From positions 310,001-374,000 of the forward strand of contig NZ_JBFONW020000003.1 in the NCBI RefSeq assembly GCF_040783535.2: 64,000 bases of DNA, read 5' to 3'. Below are positions 9,301-17,111 of this stretch, piece by piece (position 1 is the stretch's first letter; every line of letters begins with the position of its first letter). A program made the translations under genes and the position numbers. The notes beneath the pieces are model-generated. The model ran no database searches. It was not told the origin of the DNA and worked only from the letters and a program-made list of their open reading frames with translations. This DNA is from Aestuariibius insulae (GTDB taxonomy: Bacteria; Pseudomonadota; Alphaproteobacteria; Rhodobacterales; Rhodobacteraceae).

Positions 9301-10097
9301 TCCTCGAATGTTAGCTGGATCAAGGCGAGATCGCCCAGCGTGATCACCCGGTCGCCATTCGTCTTCACGGGTAGGTTATAGACGTCTTGAGGTTCGTCGA
9401 AGCTGGACGGGATCTTGACCGAGAATGTGCCCTGAGGGCTGTCGACTTCTCCGGCGGCGACCAGAAGGTTGTTGTTTGCAACGACGTTGATGAGCTCGCT
9501 CGCCGTGACGTTATAGGCCTCGAGCCGAAGCGGATCGATCGTCACCTCGAGCATCTCGTCGCGCTGACCGGCCAGACCGGCTTCGAGTACGGCGTCGAGG
9601 CCTTCGAGGCTGTCCTGAAGATCCTTGGCGACCCGCACGAGAGTTCGTTCCGGCAGGGCGCCGGTCAAATTCACGATGATGATCGGGAATTCGGAGAAGT
9701 TGATCTCATTGATCGAGTACTGGTCTGCCCCTTCCGGAAAATCGGCTTCGGCGTTATTCATCGCATCGCGAACATCTGCCATGACCTTGGTCTTGTCCCA
9801 GCCGAATTCGAATTCGAGGCCGACGCCCGCATAGCCTTCGGATGCGGTTGCCGTCATCTCCTTGAGACCGTCGAGATCGGCCAACTCGGTTTCCATCGGC
9901 TTGACCAGCAGCTTCTCGGAATCCTCGGCGGAGATGCCGGGGAAGGGCACGGACACGAAGAGGGCGGGGATCTCGATATCCGGCTCGCCCTCCTTGGGGA
10001 GCGACCAGTAGGAATAGCCTCCCACAATCAGAGAAAGGAGAATAAACGCGATGATCATTCGGGCGCGCGAGGCGGCCCAGTCGACGACGCCTGTCAT
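6321..10097 (-). CDS. RND efflux pump inner-membrane subunit (AcrB family)
   Basis: This 1258-residue proton-driven transporter belongs to the hydrophobe/amphiphile efflux RND group. It shows the family's repeated halves: the N-terminal helix before YSYWSLPKEGEPDIEIP, a first porter domain, the transmembrane region with GLILAVGMLVDGAIVVVEY (charged transport helix), then a second porter domain and helices with VALAGIVVNNNIVLIDTYQEY. It is about 200 residues longer than AcrB, partly because of extra hydrophobic segments at about 510-620. The C-terminal tail is charged and proline-rich. Its start overlaps the adaptor stop by 4 bases (ATGA), so both are one operon. The substrate is unknown. Confidence 0.93.
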   Translation of the reverse strand: MTGVVDWAASRARMIIAFILLSLIVGGYSYWSLPKEGEPDIEIPALFVSVPFPGISAEDSEKLLVKPMETELADLDGLKEMTATASEGYAGVGLEFEFGWDKTKVMADVRDAMNNAEADFPEGADQYSINEINFSEFPIIIVNLTGALPERTLVRVAKDLQDSLEGLDAVLEAGLAGQRDEMLEVTIDPLRLEAYNVTASELINVVANNNLLVAAGEVDSPQGTFSVKIPSSFDEPQDVYNLPVKTNGDRVITLGDLALIQLTFEDRNGTARFNGENTVALQIVKRKGFNLIDTADLVKQTVAAEQERWPAELQDAIRVGTSNDQSRTVDSMVRQLEGSVLTAIALVMIVVLAALGTRPALLVGFAIPTSFLLCFALLAVMGISISNIVMFGLILAVGMLVDGAIVVVEYADKRISEGSGPMRAYVEAAKRMFWPIVSSTATTLCAFLPMLFWPGVPGEFMGMLPVTLIFVLSASLVVALIYLPVMGGVTGRISGLFERTSQALKRSVPWVVSAVLVPVSMMVIFIGAMQVLNPQYILPEDAPGPFAILGQYWVVFARIVGALIFLFGAFATSVTLGAAKIERPPRNIRAGYRRSLFGSAIHFIAGNPVMPIVSIGAIAFLVMSVFGYFAANSNGVEFFVESEPEQATVYVRARGNLSLTEKDAMVREVEEIVMAHPGVINTFSFAGDGGLNTDTSGGGSPADTIGQVQFETIAWEERADRPDLDGDIVIAELNEQLSTLPGYEAEILALAQGPASGKPVHLRLKGSNTDDLRDATRLMRTQFEATPGLFQIEDTLPLPGIDWQIDVDVEKAGRYGADVATVGAMVQLVTRGILLDTMRVDSSDEEIDIRVRFPADARVLSTLDTLRVRTNEGLIPLSNFVTRTPVPKLAQIDRIDQERYYDVKSDVEESLFNLAIDEETAAIGRRLDPAATSTPTGPILKNGEEQYLIVDYLTDARLADLDTAREDGDLTISPVNPNERIGVLTEWLEANPDALPSSVTWEWTGDQEEQAESGAFLANAFAGALGLMFIILLAQFNSFYNAFLVLLAVVLSTTGCLIGMLVMDQPFSIIMTGTGIVALAGIVVNNNIVLIDTYQEYEKYMPRIEAITRTAEDRIRPVLLTTITTMAGLAPMMFGLSLDFIGGGYTINSPTALWWKQLATAVVFGLGIATVLTLVFTPSMLALRVWFVTYVKWAAWGLRKASLGGASASARDWALSKEASRVRAPEIIWEDEEQAPPTRDDDPEQEELPLSSPLRAAE

Positions 10098-11377
10098 TGA
10101 TTGGGCTCCTCTGAGACCTCTTCTGGCGGCTGAAGGACGGCAGGTGTCGCCTCCGGTGCCGCGCTGTCTGTTTGCCGGTAGGTGACCTGAACCGGCACGC
10201 CGTCGATCACGAATTCATGTCCGACGACGATGATATCGGCCCGATCCTCGAGACCCGTGATCCAGACCCCGTTTATCGTATCGCGAACGATGGTGATCGG
10301 TTGGAAAAGCGCCGTGTCATCTTCGGAGACGACCCTTAAGCCCAGCACGCCTTCGTCATTGAGCGTCATGGCCGATTGCGGAACAAGATGCGCGGATACC
10401 CCGTCCGACTGTACGACGATCTCTGCAGTCTGGCCGTCGCGGATCAGCAGATCCTCATTATCGACGTTAATCTCGACGCGGAACGTGCGTGTCGTGTCAT
10501 CCGCCGACCGGCTGATAAAGGTCACCTTTCCGGTGACTTCGCGGCCCGAGGCGAGGCGGGCTCCGGCCGTGGCTCCGACGTCGATGCGGTTCACCTGGGT
10601 TTCAGGTACGAACCCGACCAGCTTGATCGGGTTGAGCTGAATGACCGTCGCGCAGGTCGATCCCGGTTGCAGCAGCGACCCTCGTTCGGCGGTGTCCGTT
10701 TCAAGCAGACCCGCGAAAGGCGCGCGGATGCTGAGGCGTTCGATATCCTTCTCTGCGGCCGCAACAGCGGCTTCAGCCGACTCGATAGAGGACTGGGCGG
10801 CGGACACGCCTGCATCCGCTGCCCGCTGACCGGCTTGCGCGGACTCGTAGGCTGCCTGCGCCGACGCCACCCGAGTTTCCGACGCGAACCCGCCTTCGCT
10901 AAGCCGTTGGGCCGCATTCAATTCGATCTGCGCTTCGCCGATGCGGGCATCCGCTTCCGAGAGGCGCGCTTCGGCTTCGGGGACCCGCGTCCGGGCTTCG
11001 GTCAGGCCGGCGCGCGCTTCCGCCAGAGACGCTTCGCGCGTTCCGGGATCGAGCTGGCACAGAAGCTGCCCTTCCTCCACCAAAGCGCCTTTGCGCAGCG
11101 GCTCTGACAGGACAAGGCCGGAGATCTCGGACTGAACGACCACGTCCCGAATGGCCTCTGTCTCTCCGCGGATCACGAGGCCGTCTTCGACGGTTCGGGC
11201 GTCCGACTGGATTGCAACGACGCTGACGCGGCGGATCTCATCCTCGAGCTCGGTCGACTCTTCGGTGGCGCCGGTGGCCGCTTGGGCAAAGGCCAAAAGC
11301 GCCTGTCTTTCAAAGACCAGCAGATACAGAAATGCTGTCACCACAGCCGCGGTTATCAGGGGGAAAAATCTCATCAA
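10094..11377 (-). CDS. RND efflux periplasmic adaptor (membrane fusion protein)
   Basis: The 427-residue HlyD/AcrA-type adaptor links the RND pump to an outer-membrane channel. It has an N-terminal membrane anchor (FFPLITAAVVTAFLYLLVF), the lipoyl-type half SGLVLSEPLRKGALVEEGQLLCQLDPG, a long Ala/Glu-rich coiled-coil hairpin (about residues 115-215), the second lipoyl half SIRAPFAGLLETDTAERGSLL and a beta-barrel region. It is the first gene of the minus-strand operon with the pump downstream. No outer-membrane channel gene is nearby, so a TolC-like partner must be encoded elsewhere. Confidence 0.92.
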   Translation of the reverse strand: MMRFFPLITAAVVTAFLYLLVFERQALLAFAQAATGATEESTELEDEIRRVSVVAIQSDARTVEDGLVIRGETEAIRDVVVQSEISGLVLSEPLRKGALVEEGQLLCQLDPGTREASLAEARAGLTEARTRVPEAEARLSEADARIGEAQIELNAAQRLSEGGFASETRVASAQAAYESAQAGQRAADAGVSAAQSSIESAEAAVAAAEKDIERLSIRAPFAGLLETDTAERGSLLQPGSTCATVIQLNPIKLVGFVPETQVNRIDVGATAGARLASGREVTGKVTFISRSADDTTRTFRVEINVDNEDLLIRDGQTAEIVVQSDGVSAHLVPQSAMTLNDEGVLGLRVVSEDDTALFQPITIVRDTINGVWITGLEDRADIIVVGHEFVIDGVPVQVTYRQTDSAAPEATPAVLQPPEEVSEEPNQ

Positions 11378-11460
11378 GATGCCTTCGCAATCGTTCGCCG
11401 CACAATCTTAACCGAATTAACATATCGGGATCGGCTTGTGCGATATAAGACCTATACCCC

Positions 11461-11476
11461 TGAACTGACCAGTTTA
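11461..11476. promoter_or_regulatory. Candidate repressor operator upstream of the efflux operon
   Basis: An inverted repeat TGAACTG-AC-CAGTTTA (six of seven positions pair) lies about 85 bases upstream of the adaptor start, within an AT-rich stretch between the divergent efflux and TPR genes. TetR-type repressors of efflux pumps often bind such repeats, but no regulator gene is adjacent. A second perfect palindrome, ATATCCGGATAT, lies at 11488-11499. Confidence 0.35.
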
Positions 11477-11625
11477 GATTAAAATAAATATCCGGATATG
11501 CAAGATCCCGCCCCTCCTACGGCCGGTTCTGCTCGAGCCTTAAGCGGTCTTGGCTTTTCGATACGCTTCAAGATAAGGCTGTCCGCAGAGGTTTTCGGGG
11601 CCAAAGTGATCGGAAAGGGCGCCTT

Positions 11626-12279
11626 TTGAGCAACAACGACAGTTTTATCGATGAAGTCAGCGAAGAGATCCGGCGCGACCGCCTGTTTTCGCTTTTGCGC
11701 CGATATGGTTGGATTGCCGGTCTGGTCGTTGTTGCCATCGTCGGGGCTGCGACGATTGTCGAGATCCGGTCGGCCCGGGCCGAGGAGCGGGCTCAAGCGC
11801 TGGGCGACTCGCTTTTCGATGTTCTTGAGACGCCCGATGCCTCTGTCGAGGAGATCGCGTCGATAGAGGCGGACGAGCGGGGCCGCCCGATCACTGCGCT
11901 TGTCGAAGCGGCACTTGCGCTTGAGGCGGACGATCCGCTTGCGATGCGCGTGGCGCTTGACAGTCTTGCCATAGATGAGGACGCCCCCGACATTTACCGC
12001 ACCCTGGCGGAGTTGAAGAACGCGATGCTGGCCGAGCCCGGGGAGGACCGCCGGGCGGCACTGACGGCTCTTGCCCAGCCCGGGCAGCCCTTTCGGTTGC
12101 TGGCGGCGGAGCAGCTCGCCTATCAGGACGTCACGGATGGCGAGACCGAGGCCGCGATCACCGGCTTTGGGGCCATTCTTCAGGATGCCGAAGCTACGCA
12201 AAGCTTGCAGAGCCGCGCCAGAGCGATGATTGTTGCCCTTGGCGGAAACCCCGAAGAGTTCCCCGGCGCCGGCCAATGA
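11626..12279 (+). CDS. Tetratricopeptide-like membrane protein, YfgM-type
   Basis: This 217-residue protein has a short cytosolic N terminus (NNDSFIDEVSEEIRRDRLFSLLRRYGW), one membrane helix (IAGLVVVAIVGAATIVEI) and a helical, alanine-rich periplasmic region. That layout and its position directly upstream of bamB match YfgM, which links the Sec translocon to periplasmic chaperones. I use the TTG at 11626 because GGAAAGG lies six bases before it. The stop is 37 bases before bamB, so the two are probably an operon. Confidence 0.78.
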   Translation: MSNNDSFIDEVSEEIRRDRLFSLLRRYGWIAGLVVVAIVGAATIVEIRSARAEERAQALGDSLFDVLETPDASVEEIASIEADERGRPITALVEAALALEADDPLAMRVALDSLAIDEDAPDIYRTLAELKNAMLAEPGEDRRAALTALAQPGQPFRLLAAEQLAYQDVTDGETEAAITGFGAILQDAEATQSLQSRARAMIVALGGNPEEFPGAGQ

Positions 12280-12316
12280 GCCGGATCGAACAAAGACGAG
12301 GCAGGAAGGCAGCATC

Positions 12317-13627
12317 GTGATACCAAGGTTTCTTATTGCGGGCGTGCTGTCACTGGCGCTTGTGGCGGGTTGTTCAGAGCGCGAGGTTCTTTTGCCAGGT
12401 GAACGACTGGAACTACGAGCAGAGGATGCGGCTGTCGAGACGGTCAACCGCGCTGTGCCGCTTACTCTTCCCGCGCCGCGCGTGAACGCGGACTGGACGC
12501 ATCGGAATGGCACGCCGCAGCACCGGATCGTGCATCCGGCCCTTGGGTCGCAGCTGACGCAGATCTTCTCGACCGGGATCGGAGCGGGGGACAGCCGGAA
12601 GGCCCGGATCACGGCCGATCCGGTCGTGTCGGGCGGGCGGGTCTTCACGCTGGATGCCAGCTCGCAGGTCAGCGCGGTGTCGACGGCGGGCGGTCCACTC
12701 TGGAGCCGCGATCTGACGCCGCCGTTCGAACGCAGCCGCGACGCATCGGGTGGCGGTCTGGCCGTGCAGGGCGGGCGGCTTTTCGTCACGACGGGCTTTG
12801 GAGAGCTGACCGCACTGGATGTGGCCAATGGGCAGGTTCTGTGGGTTCAGGAGCTTGACGCCCCCGGAGGATCGGCGCCGACGGTTGTCGACGATCTGGT
12901 CTATGTCGCGGCGCGCGACAGCCGGGCCTGGGCGGTGGAGACCGCGACTGGCCGCGTGCGCTATACCATGACCGGCGCGCCCTCCCTTGCCAATTTCGCT
13001 GGTGGAGCCGGTGTCGCGGTCGAGGACGATCTGGCGATTTTCCCCTTCCCGTCGCGCGAAGTAATGGCCACGTTCCGCAAGGGCGGGCTGCGCCGCTGGA
13101 CGACGAGTGTGCCGGGAGAGCGGCTTGGATTTGCGGCGGCCCGGGCGGTGACCGATATCTCGGGAGATCCGGTGATCGACGGGGATCGTGTCTATGTGGG
13201 CAATCACGGCGGGCGCCTGGTGGCGCTTGATCTGGGGTCGGGCGACCGGATCTGGACCGCGACGGAAGGCGCGTTGAGCCCAGTCTGGCCAACCGGCGGA
13301 TCTGTCTTTCTCATCAACGATCTGGGAGAGCTTCTTCGCCTTGATGCTGCTGATGGAAGCCGGATCTGGTCGGTGGATCTTCCGACCAGCATCGATCGCC
13401 GCTTCCGGGGGCGGAACAAACGGATCGTCGCCCATTACGGCCCTGTTCTGGCCGGAGGCCGTCTGATCGTCGCGTCTTCGGACGGGTTGCTGCGCAGTTT
13501 CGATCCGGTTACCGGAGCGCTGATCGGCAACACGCCTCTTCCCGGCGGGGCCGCGACCCATCCGGTCGTGGCGCAGCAAACGCTCTACGTGGTCAACAAG
13601 AACGGGCAGCTTCTCGCTTTTCGTTGA
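12317..13627 (+). CDS. bamB: Outer membrane assembly lipoprotein BamB
   Basis: The 436-residue protein is the beta-propeller component of the Bam complex that inserts proteins into the outer membrane. The N terminus is a lipoprotein signal (PRFLIAGVLSLALVAGC), so it would be anchored in the outer membrane after cleavage at the cysteine. Repeated PQQ-like propeller blades are seen as VSGGRVFTLDASSQVSAV, VQGGRLFVTTGFGELTALD and IDGDRVYVGNHGGRLVALD. The GTG at 12317 is chosen because it follows AGGAAGG at a good distance and gives a proper signal peptide. It lies between the YfgM-like gene and der, a common arrangement. Confidence 0.93.
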   Translation: MIPRFLIAGVLSLALVAGCSEREVLLPGERLELRAEDAAVETVNRAVPLTLPAPRVNADWTHRNGTPQHRIVHPALGSQLTQIFSTGIGAGDSRKARITADPVVSGGRVFTLDASSQVSAVSTAGGPLWSRDLTPPFERSRDASGGGLAVQGGRLFVTTGFGELTALDVANGQVLWVQELDAPGGSAPTVVDDLVYVAARDSRAWAVETATGRVRYTMTGAPSLANFAGGAGVAVEDDLAIFPFPSREVMATFRKGGLRRWTTSVPGERLGFAAARAVTDISGDPVIDGDRVYVGNHGGRLVALDLGSGDRIWTATEGALSPVWPTGGSVFLINDLGELLRLDAADGSRIWSVDLPTSIDRRFRGRNKRIVAHYGPVLAGGRLIVASSDGLLRSFDPVTGALIGNTPLPGGAATHPVVAQQTLYVVNKNGQLLAFR

Positions 13628-13676
13628 GCCGCGCATGGTGTAGGCGCCGTCTTTGATCTTTCGAAAGGCGACCAGG

Positions 13677-15122
13677 ATGTCGTTCACACTTGCCATTGTG
13701 GGGCGGCCCAATGTGGGTAAGTCCACGCTCTTTAACCGCCTTGTCGGCAAGCGTTTGGCGCTTGTCGACGATCAGCCGGGGGTGACGCGGGATCTGCGTG
13801 AAGGCGCTGCGCGGCTTGGTGACTTGCGGTTCACGGTGATCGACACGGCGGGCCTTGAAGAAGCGACGGACGAAAGCCTGCAGGGCCGTATGCGCAAGCT
13901 GACCGAACGCGCGGTCGAGATGGCCGATGTCTGCCTTTTCATGATCGATGCCCGGTCCGGCGTTCTTCCGGCGGACCGGACCTTTGCCGAAATCCTGCGG
14001 CGCAAATCGGCCAAGGTGATCCTAGGGGCCAACAAAGCCGAAGGGCGCGCTGCCGAGGCAGGATTGATCGAGGCGTTCGAGTTGGGGTTGGGAGAGCCGA
14101 TTGCCCTTTCCGCCGAGCACGGAGAGGGGATGGCCGAGCTTTTGGCAGTGCTCACGCCGCTGGTCGACGGGATGGCGGCCGAGCAGGTCGAACCGGAGGT
14201 CGATGTCCTAGTCGAGGACGGCGAGGTCGAAGACGCCACGCCGACCGCTTCCAAGCCGCTTCAGATCGCGGTGGTGGGGCGGCCCAATGCCGGAAAATCG
14301 ACGCTGATCAATCAGATCCTTGGTGAGGACCGTTTGCTGACGGGACCCGAGGCGGGGATCACTCGGGATGCGATTTCGGTCGCGATGGACTGGGACGGAA
14401 CGCCGGTGCGCATCTTTGATACGGCGGGGATGCGCAAGAAGGCGAAGGTGCAGGACAAGCTCGAGAAGCTCAGCGTCTCGGACGGGCTGCGTGCGGTGAA
14501 GTTCGCTGAGGTGGTCGTTGTGCTGCTCGATGTGGAGATTCCCTTTGAACAGCAGGACTTGCGGATCGCTGATCTAGCCGAGCGCGAAGGGCGTGCGGTT
14601 GTGATCGCGGTCAACAAATGGGATCTGGAGGAGGAGCGGCAGGCGAAGCTGAAGGAGCTCAAGGAGGAGTTCGAGCGGCTTTTGCCGCAGCTTCGCGGCG
14701 CGCCTCTGGTCACCGTGTCAGCCAAGACCGGGCGCGGGCTTGACCGGCTGCGCGAGGCGATCGTCAAGGCACATGAGGTCTGGAACCGGAGGGTGACCAC
14801 GTCCGAGCTGAATCGGTGGCTCGCGGGGATGATCGAGATGCATCCGCCTCCTGCACCGGCGGGGCGCCGGATTAAGCTGCGTTATGCAACCCAAGTGAAG
14901 ACCCGTCCGCCGGGATTCGTGGTGATGTGTTCTGCTCCGGACAAGCTGCCTGAGAGCTATTCTCGATATCTTGTCAACGGGTTACGCGAGGACTTTGATA
15001 TGCCGGGAACGCCGATCCGGCTGACGATGCGATCCCAGGGGGATAAGAACCCGTATAAGGGAAAAACGAAGTCCACGCCCTCCCGGCTTAGGAAGCATCT
15101 GGGGAAGCCGCCTTTGAAGTGA
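13677..15122 (+). CDS. der: Ribosome assembly GTPase Der (EngA)
   Basis: The 481-residue protein is the double GTPase needed for 50S subunit maturation. Two G domains are visible, with P-loops GRPNVGKST and GRPNAGKST, switch regions PGVTRDLREG and AGITRDAISV, DTAG motifs, and NKAE/NKWD specificity motifs. The C-terminal KH-like domain ends with the family-type GTPIRLTMRSQGDKNPYKGK. The ATG at 13677 directly begins the beta strand SFTLAIVGRPNVGKS. The 3' end overlaps the convergent TspO-like gene by 35 bases. Confidence 0.97.
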   Translation: MSFTLAIVGRPNVGKSTLFNRLVGKRLALVDDQPGVTRDLREGAARLGDLRFTVIDTAGLEEATDESLQGRMRKLTERAVEMADVCLFMIDARSGVLPADRTFAEILRRKSAKVILGANKAEGRAAEAGLIEAFELGLGEPIALSAEHGEGMAELLAVLTPLVDGMAAEQVEPEVDVLVEDGEVEDATPTASKPLQIAVVGRPNAGKSTLINQILGEDRLLTGPEAGITRDAISVAMDWDGTPVRIFDTAGMRKKAKVQDKLEKLSVSDGLRAVKFAEVVVVLLDVEIPFEQQDLRIADLAEREGRAVVIAVNKWDLEEERQAKLKELKEEFERLLPQLRGAPLVTVSAKTGRGLDRLREAIVKAHEVWNRRVTTSELNRWLAGMIEMHPPPAPAGRRIKLRYATQVKTRPPGFVVMCSAPDKLPESYSRYLVNGLREDFDMPGTPIRLTMRSQGDKNPYKGKTKSTPSRLRKHLGKPPLK

Positions 15123-15819
15123 GGTTCCCTCGGAAGGTGAGGGCTGCGAGAATGACGATCCCGATTGCGGCGGTTGCGGAAATGCCCGTATTCTCCAGTC
15201 CGTTCGCCGCGATGATGCCGATTAGAGCCCAGGCAATGGCCGCCGGATAGGTCACAGTGCCGGGCCGTCTGAGCAGCACGAGGGCACCGACGATCAAGGC
15301 TCCGGCGATGCCGATATATGCCCAGCCGGTTTGGTCGGTCAGAAGGCCGTATCCCGCGCCGAACGAGGCGAGCGACACGAAACTGGCGGCTGTGAGCCAG
15401 CCCGCATAGAGACCGACCGGTGCTGCGAACCACCAGCGATCCCGTAGAGGCGCCGCGAGCAGGGCCCAAAGCGCGGTGCCCAGCATGATCCAGATCAGAA
15501 CCGTTGCCGCCTCGGCATTGGCCAGGGCAACGGCAAGCCACGGCGTTCCCGCCGCCAGACTGAGGATCAGGGGCAAGCGGGCCCTGTCCCAGTCACTGGC
15601 ATCCGCGCGCTTCCACAGACCGTAGCCTGCTGACACGATGAGCCAGCCATAGATGAGGCCCCAGATCGAGAAGGCCCAACCCACCGGCTGGATCGGAGGA
15701 TCAACCTGCGGGATCGGGAATTGATCTGCCGCAAATCCCGAGAATGGATCCGAGAAAAACGGCGAGATGGCGAATGTGAGTGTCAATAGGGCCGTGGCCC
15801 AGGCTTTCCAATTGGTCAT
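15088..15819 (-). CDS. TspO/MBR-like tryptophan-rich membrane protein
   Basis: The 243-residue protein has about seven hydrophobic helices and many tryptophans. The stretch PIQPVGWAFSIWGLIYGWLI resembles the signature around helix 1-2 of TspO/MBR (tryptophan-rich sensory) proteins, and DRWWFAAPVGLYAGWLTAAS is in keeping with the fold, but it is longer than typical TspO (about 160 residues), so it may belong to a related extended branch. TspO proteins bind tetrapyrroles and regulate photosynthesis genes in Rhodobacter. The start (ATG at 15819) lacks a strong ribosome binding site. Its last 12 codons lie antisense to der. Confidence 0.6.
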   Translation of the reverse strand: MTNWKAWATALLTLTFAISPFFSDPFSGFAADQFPIPQVDPPIQPVGWAFSIWGLIYGWLIVSAGYGLWKRADASDWDRARLPLILSLAAGTPWLAVALANAEAATVLIWIMLGTALWALLAAPLRDRWWFAAPVGLYAGWLTAASFVSLASFGAGYGLLTDQTGWAYIGIAGALIVGALVLLRRPGTVTYPAAIAWALIGIIAANGLENTGISATAAIGIVILAALTFRGNLTSKAASPDAS

Positions 15820-15896
15820 GTTCGGGGATATGTGGCAGTGAAAGAGTAAAGAAACCCTGACTTTACCGGACGTATTGCAATCGGCAGTGTACCGCC

Positions 15897-17111
15897 ATGA
15901 AACGGATCGCGATTTTCTTCGACGGCACGGGCAATCGCCATGACGTGACTTATCAGACGAATGTCGTCCTGATGTCGCGGGCGGTGGCCCATCAGTGCAG
16001 CGACGGCAGACCGCAGATCGTCCAGTATTATCCCGGTGTGGGCAGCGGGCGCGGTTCGAACTGGGTAAGCCGGAACCTCGATACGCTGCTGGGCAGTGTC
16101 CTGGCGCTCGGGATCGTGGATATCCTGGCCGAGGCATTCCGGCATCTGGCCTTTGCCTATGAGCCGGGCGACGAGATCCATGTCTATGGGTTCTCACGCG
16201 GGGCGTTCATGGCGCGGCTGTTCGTCGGGCTGATCCGGTGTTCGGGTATCCCGCCGCGGCGCAATGTCGGGATGATCTCGACGGCCGTCGCGCGGTTCGT
16301 CTCGCGCCATCCCGCGACAGCGCCCGATCATCCGGACAGCTGGGTTTTTCGGGCCGATTTCGCCCCCTATACCGCCACCAGCATCGAAGAGCAGGCCGAT
16401 CGCCGCAAAAGCGGGGGCGAGAGCATCCTGCTCGAGATTTCCTATGTGGGACTGTGGGATACGGTGCGGTCTATCGTGCTGCCGCAGCGGATGCCGGGCG
16501 CGAAGGATCATCCGGACCGGCCGTTTTTGTTCCACGATCTGTGCCTGTCACGGATGGTGCGCTCTGCCCGGCATGCGATGGCCCTGGACGAGCGGCGGCG
16601 GCTTTACTCGCCGGTTCCGTGGAGCAATCTGGAGGATCTGAACACGCGTATGGGCGATCCGCTGCGGCCCTACCAGCAACAGTGGTTTCCGGGCGATCAC
16701 GGATCGGTTGGCGGTGGCGGGGAAGAGATCGGGCTTTCCAGTATCGCGCTTGATTGGGTGGCCGCGGGGGCCGAGAGGGCTGGTCTGGAATTTGGGCGGC
16801 GGGAACTTCATCAGATGGATGAGACGCGCAACCTGACGGCGGATCTGCATAATAAGGGCGGGCCGAAAGGGGTTCTGGGCATGATGTTGAAGGCGATGCG
16901 GTCGGACCGTCCGGGGCCGGTACAGCTTCAGGATCTGTCGCTGGCGGCGCTTGAGCGGTATCGGCGCGATCCGCGCTATCGTCCGTCCAGCCTTCGGCTG
17001 CTTCGCGATGAGTTGGAGGGGCTTGTCGCCAGCGAGATCGATGCGGTGCGGGCGGGTTTTCTGCGGGTCGATCCGGTGAAGGACGAGGCCCGCGAGGAGA
17101 CGCGCGCCTAA
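15897..17111 (+). CDS. DUF2235 alpha/beta-hydrolase-like protein
   Basis: The 404-residue protein starts with the DUF2235 signature MKRIAIFFDGTGNRHD and contains YGFSRGAFMARLFVGLI, a nucleophile-elbow type GxSxG motif (GFSRG). DUF2235 members include phospholipase effectors of type VI secretion systems and intracellular hydrolases. No signal peptide or secretion genes are nearby, so a cytosolic hydrolase is as likely as an effector. The C-terminal part is basic with no domain I recognise. Its stop overlaps the stop of the convergent serS by a few bases. Confidence 0.85.
   Translation: MKRIAIFFDGTGNRHDVTYQTNVVLMSRAVAHQCSDGRPQIVQYYPGVGSGRGSNWVSRNLDTLLGSVLALGIVDILAEAFRHLAFAYEPGDEIHVYGFSRGAFMARLFVGLIRCSGIPPRRNVGMISTAVARFVSRHPATAPDHPDSWVFRADFAPYTATSIEEQADRRKSGGESILLEISYVGLWDTVRSIVLPQRMPGAKDHPDRPFLFHDLCLSRMVRSARHAMALDERRRLYSPVPWSNLEDLNTRMGDPLRPYQQQWFPGDHGSVGGGGEEIGLSSIALDWVAAGAERAGLEFGRRELHQMDETRNLTADLHNKGGPKGVLGMMLKAMRSDRPGPVQLQDLSLAALERYRRDPRYRPSSLRLLRDELEGLVASEIDAVRAGFLRVDPVKDEAREETRA

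Noticed and set aside
11479..12828. A 449-residue open frame antisense to the YfgM-like gene and bamB
   Set aside because: Both sense genes have signal or membrane segments and family motifs; the antisense product has none.
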